From assembly GCA_023426345.1 (NCBI GenBank), contig JAFAAX010000086.1, positions 1-32,299 on the forward strand: a stretch of 32,299 nt of DNA, written 5' to 3'. The DNA is from Actinomycetes bacterium. GTDB lineage: Bacteria > Actinomycetota > Actinomycetes > Actinomycetales > Actinomycetaceae. The first letter of the stretch is position 1. The number at the start of each line of letters is the position of its first letter. The notes under the pieces were generated by a model that searched no databases, was not told where the DNA came from, and was given only the letters and a program-made list of their open reading frames with translations. The position numbers and the translations under genes are program-made. Shown in pieces: positions 1 through 7,608 of this stretch.

Positions 1-1
1 G

Positions 2-103
2 GCGGGGACGGCCTCGGCCGACGTCCGGCCGCACGACGGCGCGGCCGGGGCCCGGACAGGCGACGACGCGGCCGACCGGCGCGAGGGGGGCGAGGACCGA
101 TGA
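2..103 (+). CDS. mnhC: C-terminal tail of probable antiporter subunit MnhC (partial)
   Basis: An open frame entering from the left edge ends at a TGA (101-103) that shares the bases ATGA with the mnhD start. The 33 visible residues are hydrophilic, rich in Ala, Gly, Asp and Arg, with no membrane segment. In Mrp/Mnh operons the gene before mrpD is mrpC, so this is inferred to be the cytoplasmic tail of MnhC. The assignment rests on position and overlap only. The tail itself shows no recognisable motif. A long charged tail would fit those on MnhD and MnhF here. Confidence 0.55.
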   Translation, partial: AGTASADVRPHDGAAGARTGDDAADRREGGEDR

Positions 104-1854
104 GCGGAGTCGCCTGGATGCTGCCCATCCCCGTCCTGCTCCCGCTGCTGGGCGCCGGACTCACCCTGGTCGTCGGGCGCCGGCCGCGGCTCCAGCAGCT
201 CATCGCGCTGGCCGTCCTGTCGGCCACCACCGCGGTCGCCGCCGTCCTGGCCGTGGCCGCGAACGCCGGGCCGGTCGTCCTCGACGTCGGATCGTGGTCC
301 GCGCCCATCGGCGTCACCCTGGTCGCGGACCGGCTGGCTGCGCTCATGCTGGTGGTCAGCCAGATCGTCACGCTGGCGGTGCTGGTCTACTCGCTCGCCC
401 AGAACCTGGCCGACGACCATCCCGGCGCGCCGATCAGCGTCTACTTCCCGACGTTCCTCATCCTGTCCGCCGGGGTGTCCGACGCGTTCCTCACGGGCGA
501 CTTGTTCAACCTCTACGTCGGGTTCGAGATCCTGTTGGCCGCCTCCTTCGTCCTCATCACGCTGGGCGGCACTCACGGGCGGGTGCGGGCGGGCAGCGTC
601 TACGTGGTCGTCTCCCTGGTGTCGTCGGCGATCTTCCTGGGCGGCATCGGCCTGGTCTACGCGGCGACCGGCACCGTCAACATGGCGCAGCTGGCGGAGC
701 GCCTGCCGGAGATCGACCCGGGCGTCGCGCTGATGATCCACGTCGTTCTGCTCGTGGCGTTCGGCATTAAAGCGGCGATCGTGCCGCTGCAGGCCTGGCT
801 GCCCGACTCCTATCCGACGGCGCCCGCCCCCGTCACCGCCGTGTTCGCGGGCCTCATGACGAAGGTCGGCGTCTACGCGCTCATCCGTCTGGAGGTCCTG
901 CTGTTCCCCGGCGGGCAGTTGGACGGCGTCCTGGCTGTCGTCGGCCTGGCCACGATGATCATCGGCATCCTGGGCGCGGTGGCCCAGGACGACATCAAGA
1001 GGCTGCTGTCCTTCACCCTGGTGTCCCACATCGCCTTCATGGTGTGGGGCCTGTCGCTGTCCTCGGAGTGGGGCCTAGCGGGCGCGATCTACTACGCCGC
1101 GCACCACATCATCGTCCAGACGACGCTGTTCCTCATTGCGGGGCTCATCGAGCGCCGCACGGGGACGACCTCGCTGTCGCGCCTGTCGGGACTGGCGAAG
1201 TCCGCCCCCGCGATCGCGATCATGTTCTTCGTCGCCGGCATCAACCTGGTCGGCGCCCCTCCTCTGACGGGGTTCGTCGGGAAGCTCGGGCTGGCGCGGG
1301 CCTCCGTCCAGGCGGCGACGCCGATGGCGTGGATGCTGTTGGCCGGCGGCCTGGCGACCTCCTTCCTCACGCTGTACGTGTTCGTCAAGTGGTGGCACCA
1401 GGCGTTCTGGCAGACCAGCGGCGAGGCGTCGCCGGTGCTCATGGATCCGGTGACCGCTCCCGGCGCCTCCGACCGCGCCCGGGCCGCCGCCCGGCGGCAG
1501 GTGGACCGCGCCTCGCGGGCGCTCGGGCCCGTGGCGGCGCGCTCCGAGCGGGCCGCGCAGGCCTCCCGCACGCGGGCCGAGCAGAAGGCGCCGGGCACCT
1601 CGCGCCTGATGACGGCCTCGGTGGCCGTCCTGGTCGGCGTCCAGATCGCGATGGCCGTGTTCTCGGGGCCGATCTGGGACTACGTCTCCCGCTCCGCCGC
1701 GGACCTCATGGCGCGCACGCCCTACGTCTCCTCCGTGCTCTCCGACAACGGGCGCGGCCAGGGCGAGTCCGACGTCCACTCCGGGACGGGGACGGACACC
1801 GGGACCGGGTCCGAGGTCGACGGCGGGACCGGCACGGATGGAGGTGGTCACTGA
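100..1854 (+). CDS. mnhD: Na+/H+ antiporter subunit D (MrpD/MnhD)
   Basis: A 584-residue polytopic membrane protein of the NuoN/MrpD family, which shares the proton-pumping fold of complex I subunits. In the Mrp complex it is thought to carry protons in exchange for Na+ or other cations, supporting pH and salt homeostasis. Seen directly: a run of hydrophobic helices, the family segment with AWLPDSYPTAPAPVTAVFAG near residues 230-250 and the helix containing AAHHIIVQT near residue 333. It starts at ATG 100 inside the stop of the preceding gene and ends in an overlap with mnhE. Odd points are a basic Arg/Ala-rich cytoplasmic stretch (about residues 455-500) before the last helix and a Gly/Thr/Asp tail of about 25 residues, which the core family does not need. 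Confidence 0.93.
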   Translation: MSGVAWMLPIPVLLPLLGAGLTLVVGRRPRLQQLIALAVLSATTAVAAVLAVAANAGPVVLDVGSWSAPIGVTLVADRLAALMLVVSQIVTLAVLVYSLAQNLADDHPGAPISVYFPTFLILSAGVSDAFLTGDLFNLYVGFEILLAASFVLITLGGTHGRVRAGSVYVVVSLVSSAIFLGGIGLVYAATGTVNMAQLAERLPEIDPGVALMIHVVLLVAFGIKAAIVPLQAWLPDSYPTAPAPVTAVFAGLMTKVGVYALIRLEVLLFPGGQLDGVLAVVGLATMIIGILGAVAQDDIKRLLSFTLVSHIAFMVWGLSLSSEWGLAGAIYYAAHHIIVQTTLFLIAGLIERRTGTTSLSRLSGLAKSAPAIAIMFFVAGINLVGAPPLTGFVGKLGLARASVQAATPMAWMLLAGGLATSFLTLYVFVKWWHQAFWQTSGEASPVLMDPVTAPGASDRARAAARRQVDRASRALGPVAARSERAAQASRTRAEQKAPGTSRLMTASVAVLVGVQIAMAVFSGPIWDYVSRSAADLMARTPYVSSVLSDNGRGQGESDVHSGTGTDTGTGSEVDGGTGTDGGGH

Positions 1855-2546
1855 TGTGGCGCCGCCTCAGCCAGGGCGCGACCGAGTGGCGGGGCAACAC
1901 CGTGTCTCGGTCCCGTCGCTGGCGCGACCGGCTCTCCGGAGGGCTGACGCTGTGGCTCGCGGTCTTGTGGGTGATGGTGTTTGGGCACATCACCTGGGTG
2001 ACCGTCCTCGGGGGCGTGCTGGCGGCCGTGGCGGTCCAGTGGTTCTTCCCGCTGCCGCACACGTCCTCGACCTGGCACGTGCGCCCGTTGGCCGTCCTCG
2101 TCCTGCTGATCCGCTTCCTCGGGGACGTCATCCGGGCGGGCCTGCAGGTCTCGTGGCTGGTGCTCTCCGGGCGCCATGTGCGCTCGGCGATCGTGCGCGT
2201 CGATCTGCGGAGCGCCGATCCCGTCCACCTCACCGCGATCTCGGCCATGACGTCGCTGGTTCCCGGCACGATCGTGGTGCGAGTCGACAGGCTCGCCGGC
2301 TCGGTCTATCTCCACGTCCTCGACGTCGACGGGCAGGGCGGACTCGACGCGGTCCGCTCCGCGGTCCTGGACCAGGAGCGCCGGATCCTCATGGCGATCG
2401 GCAGCAACGCGGATCTCCGAGCCGCGGGGATCACGCCGCCCTCGGACCGGGTCTGGGACCGCCTGTGGGCGCGCGCCGGACGCGGCTCCGAGCGCCGGGA
2501 CCGTGCCGGTGACCCGGCGGGGGAGACCCGGAAGGAGCGGCGATGA
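1854..2546 (+). CDS. mnhE: Na+/H+ antiporter subunit E (MrpE/MnhE)
   Basis: A 230-residue membrane protein of the MrpE family, an accessory subunit needed for assembly of the Mrp antiporter. The ATG at 1854 overlaps the mnhD stop (bases 1852-1854), which fixes the start even though the frame is open further upstream. Two closely spaced hydrophobic helices (about residues 30-60 and 75-100) are followed by a soluble domain containing the family-like segment around AISAMTSLVPGTIVV. The protein is longer than typical MrpE (about 160-170 residues) because of a basic N-terminal extension and an Arg/Glu-rich C-terminus. The stop overlaps the mnhF start. Confidence 0.9.
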   Translation: MWRRLSQGATEWRGNTVSRSRRWRDRLSGGLTLWLAVLWVMVFGHITWVTVLGGVLAAVAVQWFFPLPHTSSTWHVRPLAVLVLLIRFLGDVIRAGLQVSWLVLSGRHVRSAIVRVDLRSADPVHLTAISAMTSLVPGTIVVRVDRLAGSVYLHVLDVDGQGGLDAVRSAVLDQERRILMAIGSNADLRAAGITPPSDRVWDRLWARAGRGSERRDRAGDPAGETRKERR

Positions 2547-3124
2547 GCGCTTTGGATGTCGTGCATCTGGTGACGGCCCTGATGGCGGTCGCAGCGGGAC
2601 TCCTCGCGCTGTGGCGGCTGGCGAGGGGCCCGTCCCTGCTGGACCGCACCATCGCCAACGATGTGCTCACGGCCGTCGGGGTGGGCATGGTCGGCGTGAT
2701 GATCGTCGGCTGGGCGCGCGACGACTTGTCGGTGCTCCTCGTCATCCTGGCTCTGACGGCCTTCATCAGCGCCGTCGTCATCTCCCGCTTCGCGGTGCGC
2801 GAGCGCGCCGATGTGCGTCGCATCCTCACCCAGGAGGAGGCCGACCGCCAGCAGGCCGCCCGTGAGCGGGCCGCCCGCGAGGCGGACGAGGCCGACGCCG
2901 AGGACGCCGCCCTCGAGGCGGAGCTCCCCGACAGCGCGGACGCGGGCGCCGACGATCCGGAGGGGCTCTCGGGGGCGGACGCAGACCGGGGAGCGGGCCC
3001 GGACCCGCTCGTGGACTCGGGCCCGGACGGGGGATCCGGCCCGGACGGGGGCTCCGGTTCGGATCCGAGCTCGGCGGGCTCCGGTCCCGCGGAGGTCCCG
3101 ACGCCCAGGGAGGAGCCCTCATGA
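2543..3124 (+). CDS. mnhF: Na+/H+ antiporter subunit F (MrpF/MnhF) with long acidic tail
   Basis: The first 90 or so residues form the three-helix MrpF core, with the family segment GPSLLDRTIANDVLTAVGVG near residues 30-48. After about residue 90 comes a non-membrane tail of about 100 residues. It is first Ala/Arg/Glu-rich and probably helical, then a Gly/Ser/Pro/Asp low-complexity run with repeated PDGGSG units. Usual MrpF proteins are about 90 residues, so the tail doubles the length. ATGA overlaps at both ends (2543-2546 and 3121-3124) show tight coupling with mnhE and mnhG. The tail has no recognisable domain. Confidence 0.9.
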   Translation: MSALDVVHLVTALMAVAAGLLALWRLARGPSLLDRTIANDVLTAVGVGMVGVMIVGWARDDLSVLLVILALTAFISAVVISRFAVRERADVRRILTQEEADRQQAARERAAREADEADAEDAALEAELPDSADAGADDPEGLSGADADRGAGPDPLVDSGPDGGSGPDGGSGSDPSSAGSGPAEVPTPREEPS

Positions 3125-3510
3125 CTCTCGAGATCCTCGCCGACTGGGCCGGCGCCCTGCTGCTGTTCATCGGCGTGTTCTTCACGCTGGTCGCGGCCAT
3201 CGGGTTGGTCCGGCTGCCGGATGTCTACTCGCGGGCGCACGCCGCCTCCAAGCCGCAGTTCCTCGGGCTGATGCTCGTGCTGGTCGGCATCGGCCTGGAG
3301 TCGTGGCAGTGGCGGTGGATCGTGCTGACGGTGGTCGTCCTGATCCTCCAGTTCCTCACCGCGCCGGTCGCGTCCCACCTGGTCGGGCGCGCCGTCCACC
3401 GGACGGGCGTCGCCGAGCCGCACCCCTCAGAGGGCCTTCCCGGCGCCGACCTGGTCGTCGACGAGCTCGCCGAGGATCTCCAGAACTCCTCCCTCGGCGA
3501 CGCCTCCTGA
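3121..3510 (+). CDS. mnhG: Na+/H+ antiporter subunit G (MrpG/MnhG)
   Basis: A 129-residue three-helix protein of the MrpG family and the last gene of the antiporter operon. The core shows the family pattern GLVRLPDVYSRAHAASK (about residues 36-52) followed by a helix and SHLVGRAVHR, where an Ala/Arg pair after the last helix is common. The ATG overlaps the mnhF stop. The C-terminal 35 residues are acidic. The gene is followed by about 200 bases without a gene, facing the convergent YwiC-like gene. Confidence 0.92.
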   Translation: MTLEILADWAGALLLFIGVFFTLVAAIGLVRLPDVYSRAHAASKPQFLGLMLVLVGIGLESWQWRWIVLTVVVLILQFLTAPVASHLVGRAVHRTGVAEPHPSEGLPGADLVVDELAEDLQNSSLGDAS

Positions 3511-3688
3511 CACCGGTTCCCGACCGACCGGGGCCTGAGAGGTCCGCCCCGTGCGTGCGTCGCTCCGAGGGTGAGTCTCGGTGCCCGTTCTGGACGATCT
3601 CATGCGCGGGACCCCGATGAGACTCAGGCCCAGAGCCACCGCGCGCCCGGCGCCGCGGCCGGTTCCGCCCTCGTCCCGCAGGAATCAC

Positions 3689-3707
3689 GGCCCGGAGGGC
3701 CCGGGCC
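3689..3707. terminator. Possible terminator hairpin between mnhG and ywiC-like gene
   Basis: GGCCCGG (3689-3695), a 5-base spacer and CCGGGCC (3701-3707) form a perfect 7-bp stem just past the stop of the minus-strand YwiC-like gene and downstream of convergent mnhG. There is no clear T-run. It could act on either strand, but such GC-rich stems arise by chance in DNA of this composition. Confidence 0.3.
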
Positions 3708-3714
3708 AGCGGAC

Positions 3715-4731
3715 TCAGACGGGCAGCAGCAGCGTCGCCGCGACCAGCGCTGTGGCGGCGACCTCGCCCAGGCCGATGGCCAGGGGCCTCCACGGGCCCC
3801 TGCGCGCCTGGTCCCAGGGGACGGCCGCCGCGCGCGCGATGAGCAGCACCGACACCGCCGGAACGGCCCACGACACGGCGCCGGCGTCCCACGCGGCCAG
3901 CGCGCCCGCCGCCGAGACGGCCGACCAGGCCACCGAGCCCGCGATCCACCGGACGCTCCCGCGCTCGCGGATCAGGGACCGCACATAGGGGACGGTCCCG
4001 ACGAAGTAGGCCGTGAGCACTGCCGTGACGATCCAGGCGTGGGCCCAGCCGACGCCGGGGCCCGCCGCGGTCATCGCTCCCGCATCCCTCCACGGCCACC
4101 CGCCGGCCCCGTCACCCGCCCCCGCCGTCGTCGCGCTCACCGACGCCCGGAGACCGCGCCAGGCCGGCCCGGTCGCCCAGTCGTAGGACACGGCACAGGT
4201 GAGCCCGCAGGCGAGGACGGCCGACAGCCGCGAGGCGAGGGAGCGCCCTCGTCCGCGCCACGCCTCGACGAAGGCGACGGCGACCAGGGGAAGGAACAGG
4301 ACCGCCCACGCGAGCAGGCCGGGTGCCAGCGCCACGGCGGAGACCCCGGCCGCAGCGGACACGGCTCCCCACGTCAGCAGCGCCGGCACGTAGCGGGCGC
4401 GCCGCGCGGGACGTCGTCGCGCCGTCATCCACGACCCCGCCGCGTTGAAGAACAGGAATCCCGCGACCCATCCGACGAGCAGCAGCGCGTGCTCCCAGCG
4501 GATGCCGCCCACACACGCGCCGACCAGGGCGGGAACGGTGGCCATCGGCCAGGCTCCGTGCTCGTCGCTGATCCACCCGCCGGCGATGAGGCGGCGGCGC
4601 GCGGACGGATGGCGCGCCGAGGGCCGGGATGGCGGAGTCCCGCTCGGTGCCTGCCCGGGCGCCGCCTGGCGGGCCGGCCTGGGCGATGCCGCCTCGGCCC
4701 CGGTCTGCGGAGCGTGCTCGGCCGCGGTCAT
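3715..4731 (-). CDS. YwiC-like family membrane protein
   Basis: A 338-residue membrane protein with a Pro/Ala-rich N-terminus of about 45 residues followed by several hydrophobic helices. The segment ISDEHGAWPMATVPALVG (about residues 53-70) matches the HGxW signature of the YwiC-like family, whose function is not established. The start ATG at 4731 was chosen because the open frame upstream runs into the response-regulator gene and the N-terminus is otherwise coherent. It lies 47 bases after the response regulator on the same strand and is probably the last gene of the exporter/two-component operon. A hydrophilic loop rich in Gly, Ala and Trp sits near residues 200-225. Confidence 0.75.
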   Translation of the reverse strand: MTAAEHAPQTGAEAASPRPARQAAPGQAPSGTPPSRPSARHPSARRRLIAGGWISDEHGAWPMATVPALVGACVGGIRWEHALLLVGWVAGFLFFNAAGSWMTARRRPARRARYVPALLTWGAVSAAAGVSAVALAPGLLAWAVLFLPLVAVAFVEAWRGRGRSLASRLSAVLACGLTCAVSYDWATGPAWRGLRASVSATTAGAGDGAGGWPWRDAGAMTAAGPGVGWAHAWIVTAVLTAYFVGTVPYVRSLIRERGSVRWIAGSVAWSAVSAAGALAAWDAGAVSWAVPAVSVLLIARAAAVPWDQARRGPWRPLAIGLGEVAATALVAATLLLPV

Positions 4732-4778
4732 GGCTCCCACCCTAGGATCGGCCGCGGGGAACCGACCGCGACAGGGCG

Positions 4779-5384
4779 TCAGATCCAGCCCTTGGCCCGA
4801 GCGATGTCGGCGGCCATGTGCCGGTTGGGGGCGCCGAGCTTCGTCGCCGCGGACGATAGATAGTTGCGCACCGTCCCCGCGCTCAGTCCCGCGCGCCGCG
4901 CGATCTCGTCGACGGGCGCGCCGTCGGCCGCGAGCTCCAGCACGTCCGCCTCCCGCGGGGTCAGCGGCGAGTCCCCTGCGGCGATCGCCTCCGCCGACAG
5001 CTCCGGGTCGACGTAGCGGTGCCCGGCGTGGACTCGCCGGACGACGTCGGTGAGGACGCGCGCCGAGGCCGTCTTCGGCAGGAATCCGCGGGCGCCCGCG
5101 GCCAGCGCCCGTTTGAGGTGCCCGGGCCGCGCGTGCGAGGTGAGGACGACGCACCGGGTCGACGGCGTGGACCGCTCCACCGCCTCGATGACCTCGATCC
5201 CGTCTGCTCCCGGCATCTGCAGGTCGACGAGCGCCACGTCCGGGGCGTACCGGTCGATCTGGGCGATCGCCTCGGGGCCGGAGGCCGCGACGGCGACCAC
5301 CTCCAGATCGTCTTGCAGGGAGAGGATCGCCTCCAGCGCGTCGCGCAGTAGGGCCTCGTCGTCGGCCACCAGCACCCGGATCAT
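4779..5384 (-). CDS. LuxR/NarL-family response regulator
   Basis: A 201-residue two-component response regulator. The receiver domain (about residues 1-120) has the acidic pair D8/D9, phospho-acceptor D54 in VDLQMPG, T82 and K104. The C-terminal LuxR-type helix-turn-helix begins at LTPREADVLELAADG (about residue 140) and contains GLSAGTVRNYLSSAATKLG. The start overlaps the kinase stop by ATGA, so the two are a cognate pair. It probably controls the adjacent ABC exporter operon, as in LiaRS/DesKR-like systems that respond to membrane or antimicrobial-peptide stress. The ligand is unknown. Confidence 0.92.
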   Translation of the reverse strand: MIRVLVADDEALLRDALEAILSLQDDLEVVAVAASGPEAIAQIDRYAPDVALVDLQMPGADGIEVIEAVERSTPSTRCVVLTSHARPGHLKRALAAGARGFLPKTASARVLTDVVRRVHAGHRYVDPELSAEAIAAGDSPLTPREADVLELAADGAPVDEIARRAGLSAGTVRNYLSSAATKLGAPNRHMAADIARAKGWI

Positions 5385-6697
5385 GCGTCCTCCTCCGGCG
5401 CGCGTCCCGTGCGCCCGCCCTCGTCCTGGTCGTCCCGCTCATCGACGAGGGCGACGCCCTGCGCGCGGGGCGGGGGAATGCGGGCGACCACGGTGAACGA
5501 CGGCGGGTCGCTCTGCGCGACGAGCGAGCCGCCGAGCCCGCGCAGGCGCGCGTCGAGCCCCTCCAGGCCGGATCCTCCGGCGCCTGCCGGCGGGCCGTCC
5601 GACGGCGCGCGCTCCACCCCGTCGTTGCGGACGGTGAGGACGGCCGAGCCGTCCGGATCGACGCCCAGCTGGACCGTCGCCGTCGACGCGTCGGAGTGGC
5701 GGACCACGTTCGTGGCGGTCTCGCGGACGACGCGGGCGAAGGGCTCGACGGCCCAGGAGGGGATGTCCGAGGGGTCGCCGATGACGCGGACCCGGGTGCC
5801 CGCCGAGTCGAGGAGGCCGCGGGCACCAGCGACCTCCGCTGAGAGGTCGGGGGCGCGGTAACCGGCCAGGATGCCCCTCACCTCGCGGAGCGCGTCGTCG
5901 GCCAGGGCGCGCACCCCGCGGGACTCCGCGGCGGCCCGATCGACCCGACCGGCCTCGGCCAGGGCGGCCGCCAGGTCGGACTTCACGGCGACAGCCGTCA
6001 GCGTGCGGCCGAAGACGTCGTGGAGGTCGCGGGCGATGCGCAGACGCTCGTCGGCGACGGCCAGATCGGCGCGCAGGGCGTCCATCTGCTCCTGGTCGCG
6101 CACCGCCCACAGGATGGTCAGCGACCACCGGGTCGACAGCAGGACGCCCGCGCCGATCAGCACCGTGGGGACGAACACGACCGCCAGGGAGACGACGAGC
6201 CGATCAGCGAGGCTCCTCGCGGTGTCCGGGGCGGCCAGGATGGACGCTCCGGTGAGGAGGGCGGCGATCAGCACGGACGCCGCCGTGAGCCGGGGAGCTG
6301 TGAGTCGGGGCGTCAGGGCGAACAGGGCGACCAGCAGCACGGCCAGCAGGGGGGCGACGGGGGCGAGCGAGGCCGTGGCCGATCCGAATCCGCGGCCGTC
6401 GGGCAGGACCACGACGGCCAGAGCCGCACCGGCCAGCGTGGCGGCGCCCAGGAGGACGGAGTGCCACTGGGGGATCGGGACGCCATCGAGTTCGTGGGCG
6501 CACAGCGCCCGGATCGTCAGGGCCGCCGCCACGCATTGGATGGCGAGGACGGCGAGCCAGGGAGCCGTCCACGCGGTGATGCTCCCCGGCGCCGCGATCA
6601 GCAGCGCCGCCGTGAGGGGCACCATGGCCAGGATCAGGTACAGGGACAGCAGGACGTAGGTGCGGGCCTGCTGCAGCCCCGTGCGGGTGGCGCTCAT
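5381..6697 (-). CDS. Sensor histidine kinase, HisKA_3 (NarL/DesK type)
   Basis: A 438-residue membrane sensor kinase. The N-terminal half has about six hydrophobic segments (residues 12-200) with no sizeable extracellular domain, as in intramembrane-sensing kinases. The dimerisation/phosphotransfer motif RIARDLHDVFGRTL places the phospho-histidine at H226. The ATPase domain follows, with its N-box around RETATNVVRHS (residues 325-335) and a G-box around GAGGSGLEGL (372-381). It is coupled to the response regulator by ATGA. The charged tail (residues 414-438) is encoded across an inverted repeat of the GCCCTCGTC family. The start ATG 6697 has no strong upstream Shine-Dalgarno that I can see. 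Confidence 0.9.
   Translation of the reverse strand: MSATRTGLQQARTYVLLSLYLILAMVPLTAALLIAAPGSITAWTAPWLAVLAIQCVAAALTIRALCAHELDGVPIPQWHSVLLGAATLAGAALAVVVLPDGRGFGSATASLAPVAPLLAVLLVALFALTPRLTAPRLTAASVLIAALLTGASILAAPDTARSLADRLVVSLAVVFVPTVLIGAGVLLSTRWSLTILWAVRDQEQMDALRADLAVADERLRIARDLHDVFGRTLTAVAVKSDLAAALAEAGRVDRAAAESRGVRALADDALREVRGILAGYRAPDLSAEVAGARGLLDSAGTRVRVIGDPSDIPSWAVEPFARVVRETATNVVRHSDASTATVQLGVDPDGSAVLTVRNDGVERAPSDGPPAGAGGSGLEGLDARLRGLGGSLVAQSDPPSFTVVARIPPPRAQGVALVDERDDQDEGGRTGRAPEEDA
5416..5453. repeat. Inverted repeat of the GCCCTCGTC family at the kinase 3' end
   Basis: CGCCCTCGTC (5416-5425) and GACGAGGGCG (5444-5453) form 10-bp arms with an 18-base spacer. They lie within the last codons of the histidine kinase gene and encode the charged tail beyond the ATPase domain. 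This suggests that the repeat extended or invaded the gene end. Confidence 0.55.
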
Positions 6698-6804
6698 GCC
6701 TCCAGCCTTCCATCCTTCTCGCCGGAACCGGTCGATCTTCCACGCGGACACCGGATTCGGCGGGAAAGACGGACCGTCCTCGGCGGGAAGAGAGAGGGCC
6801 TGCC

Positions 6805-7608
6805 TCACCGCCGGGGGACGAAGCGCATCCGCGCCCGCGCCGCCCAGATCCCGACCAACGCCCACGCGGCGAGCACGGCGACGGGCCGAGCCGCCGCGGT
6901 CCAGGACGCCCCCAGGTCGGCCGAGGCCGCTGTGTGCCGCAGCGCCGTGCCCTCCAGGCCCAGGCCGATGAGGTCGCCGACTGCGTACAGGGGCGTCGCC
7001 GACGCGGCGGTCTGCACGGCGTCGGGCATGACGGAGAGAGGAAGGCTGGTCCCTGACAGCACCAGGAACACCATGAGCAGGGGCATGGTGGAGTACTGCG
7101 CCCCCTCGACGGTCGTGGTCAGCGACGATGTCCACGCCGACAGAGCCGTCATGATGACGGCCCCGCCGATCACCCCGACGAGCGGCAGCACCGGATTCGC
7201 GAACGTGGGCGCCCCGAACAGCAGCATCGCCACCCCTCCGCCCAGAAGCATCTGGATCAGAAAGACCAGGATCGAGGGCAGGCTGGTGGCGATCAGCGCC
7301 TCCCAGCGGGTGGCCTCGCCGGTGGAGAGCCGCTGGAAGACCCCGTCCTCGCGGCGCGCCACCAGGATGCAGGTGACGTTGTAGTAGACGACGAACAACA
7401 GGCTCCACGCGGACAGCATCTGCACCAGGAACAGGGTGAAAGCCGGCCCCTCCAGGGCGTTGCCCATCACGGGGCCGAGCGCCAGGACCATGACCGGCGC
7501 CGTGAGCAGGGCGGTCAGCAGGATCGTCCGGTTGCGGATGAACAGCGTGACCTCGGCCCGGGACATCGCCAGGATGCGCCGCAGCGGCGTGCGGAGGGCA
7601 GGGCTCAT
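6805..7608 (-). CDS. ABC-2 type transporter permease
   Basis: A 267-residue membrane protein with about six helices, of the ABC-2 permease family. The N-terminal segment FIRNRTILLTALLTAPVMVLALG is typical of the elbow helix and first membrane helix. The GTG/ATG-type overlap at 7605-7608 couples it to the ATPase gene upstream. It probably forms the membrane channel of an exporter that moves a peptide, drug or lipid out of the cell. A gap of 107 bases separates it from the kinase gene, and all genes from 8699 down to 3715 are co-oriented. Confidence 0.88.
   Translation of the reverse strand: MSPALRTPLRRILAMSRAEVTLFIRNRTILLTALLTAPVMVLALGPVMGNALEGPAFTLFLVQMLSAWSLLFVVYYNVTCILVARREDGVFQRLSTGEATRWEALIATSLPSILVFLIQMLLGGGVAMLLFGAPTFANPVLPLVGVIGGAVIMTALSAWTSSLTTTVEGAQYSTMPLLMVFLVLSGTSLPLSVMPDAVQTAASATPLYAVGDLIGLGLEGTALRHTAASADLGASWTAAARPVAVLAAWALVGIWAARARMRFVPRR

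Noticed and set aside
1044..1853. Upstream extension of the mnhE frame
   Set aside because: It lies wholly within mnhD and encodes Arg/Gly/Pro-rich sequence. The ATGA overlap at 1852-1856 and the first MrpE helix mark the real start.
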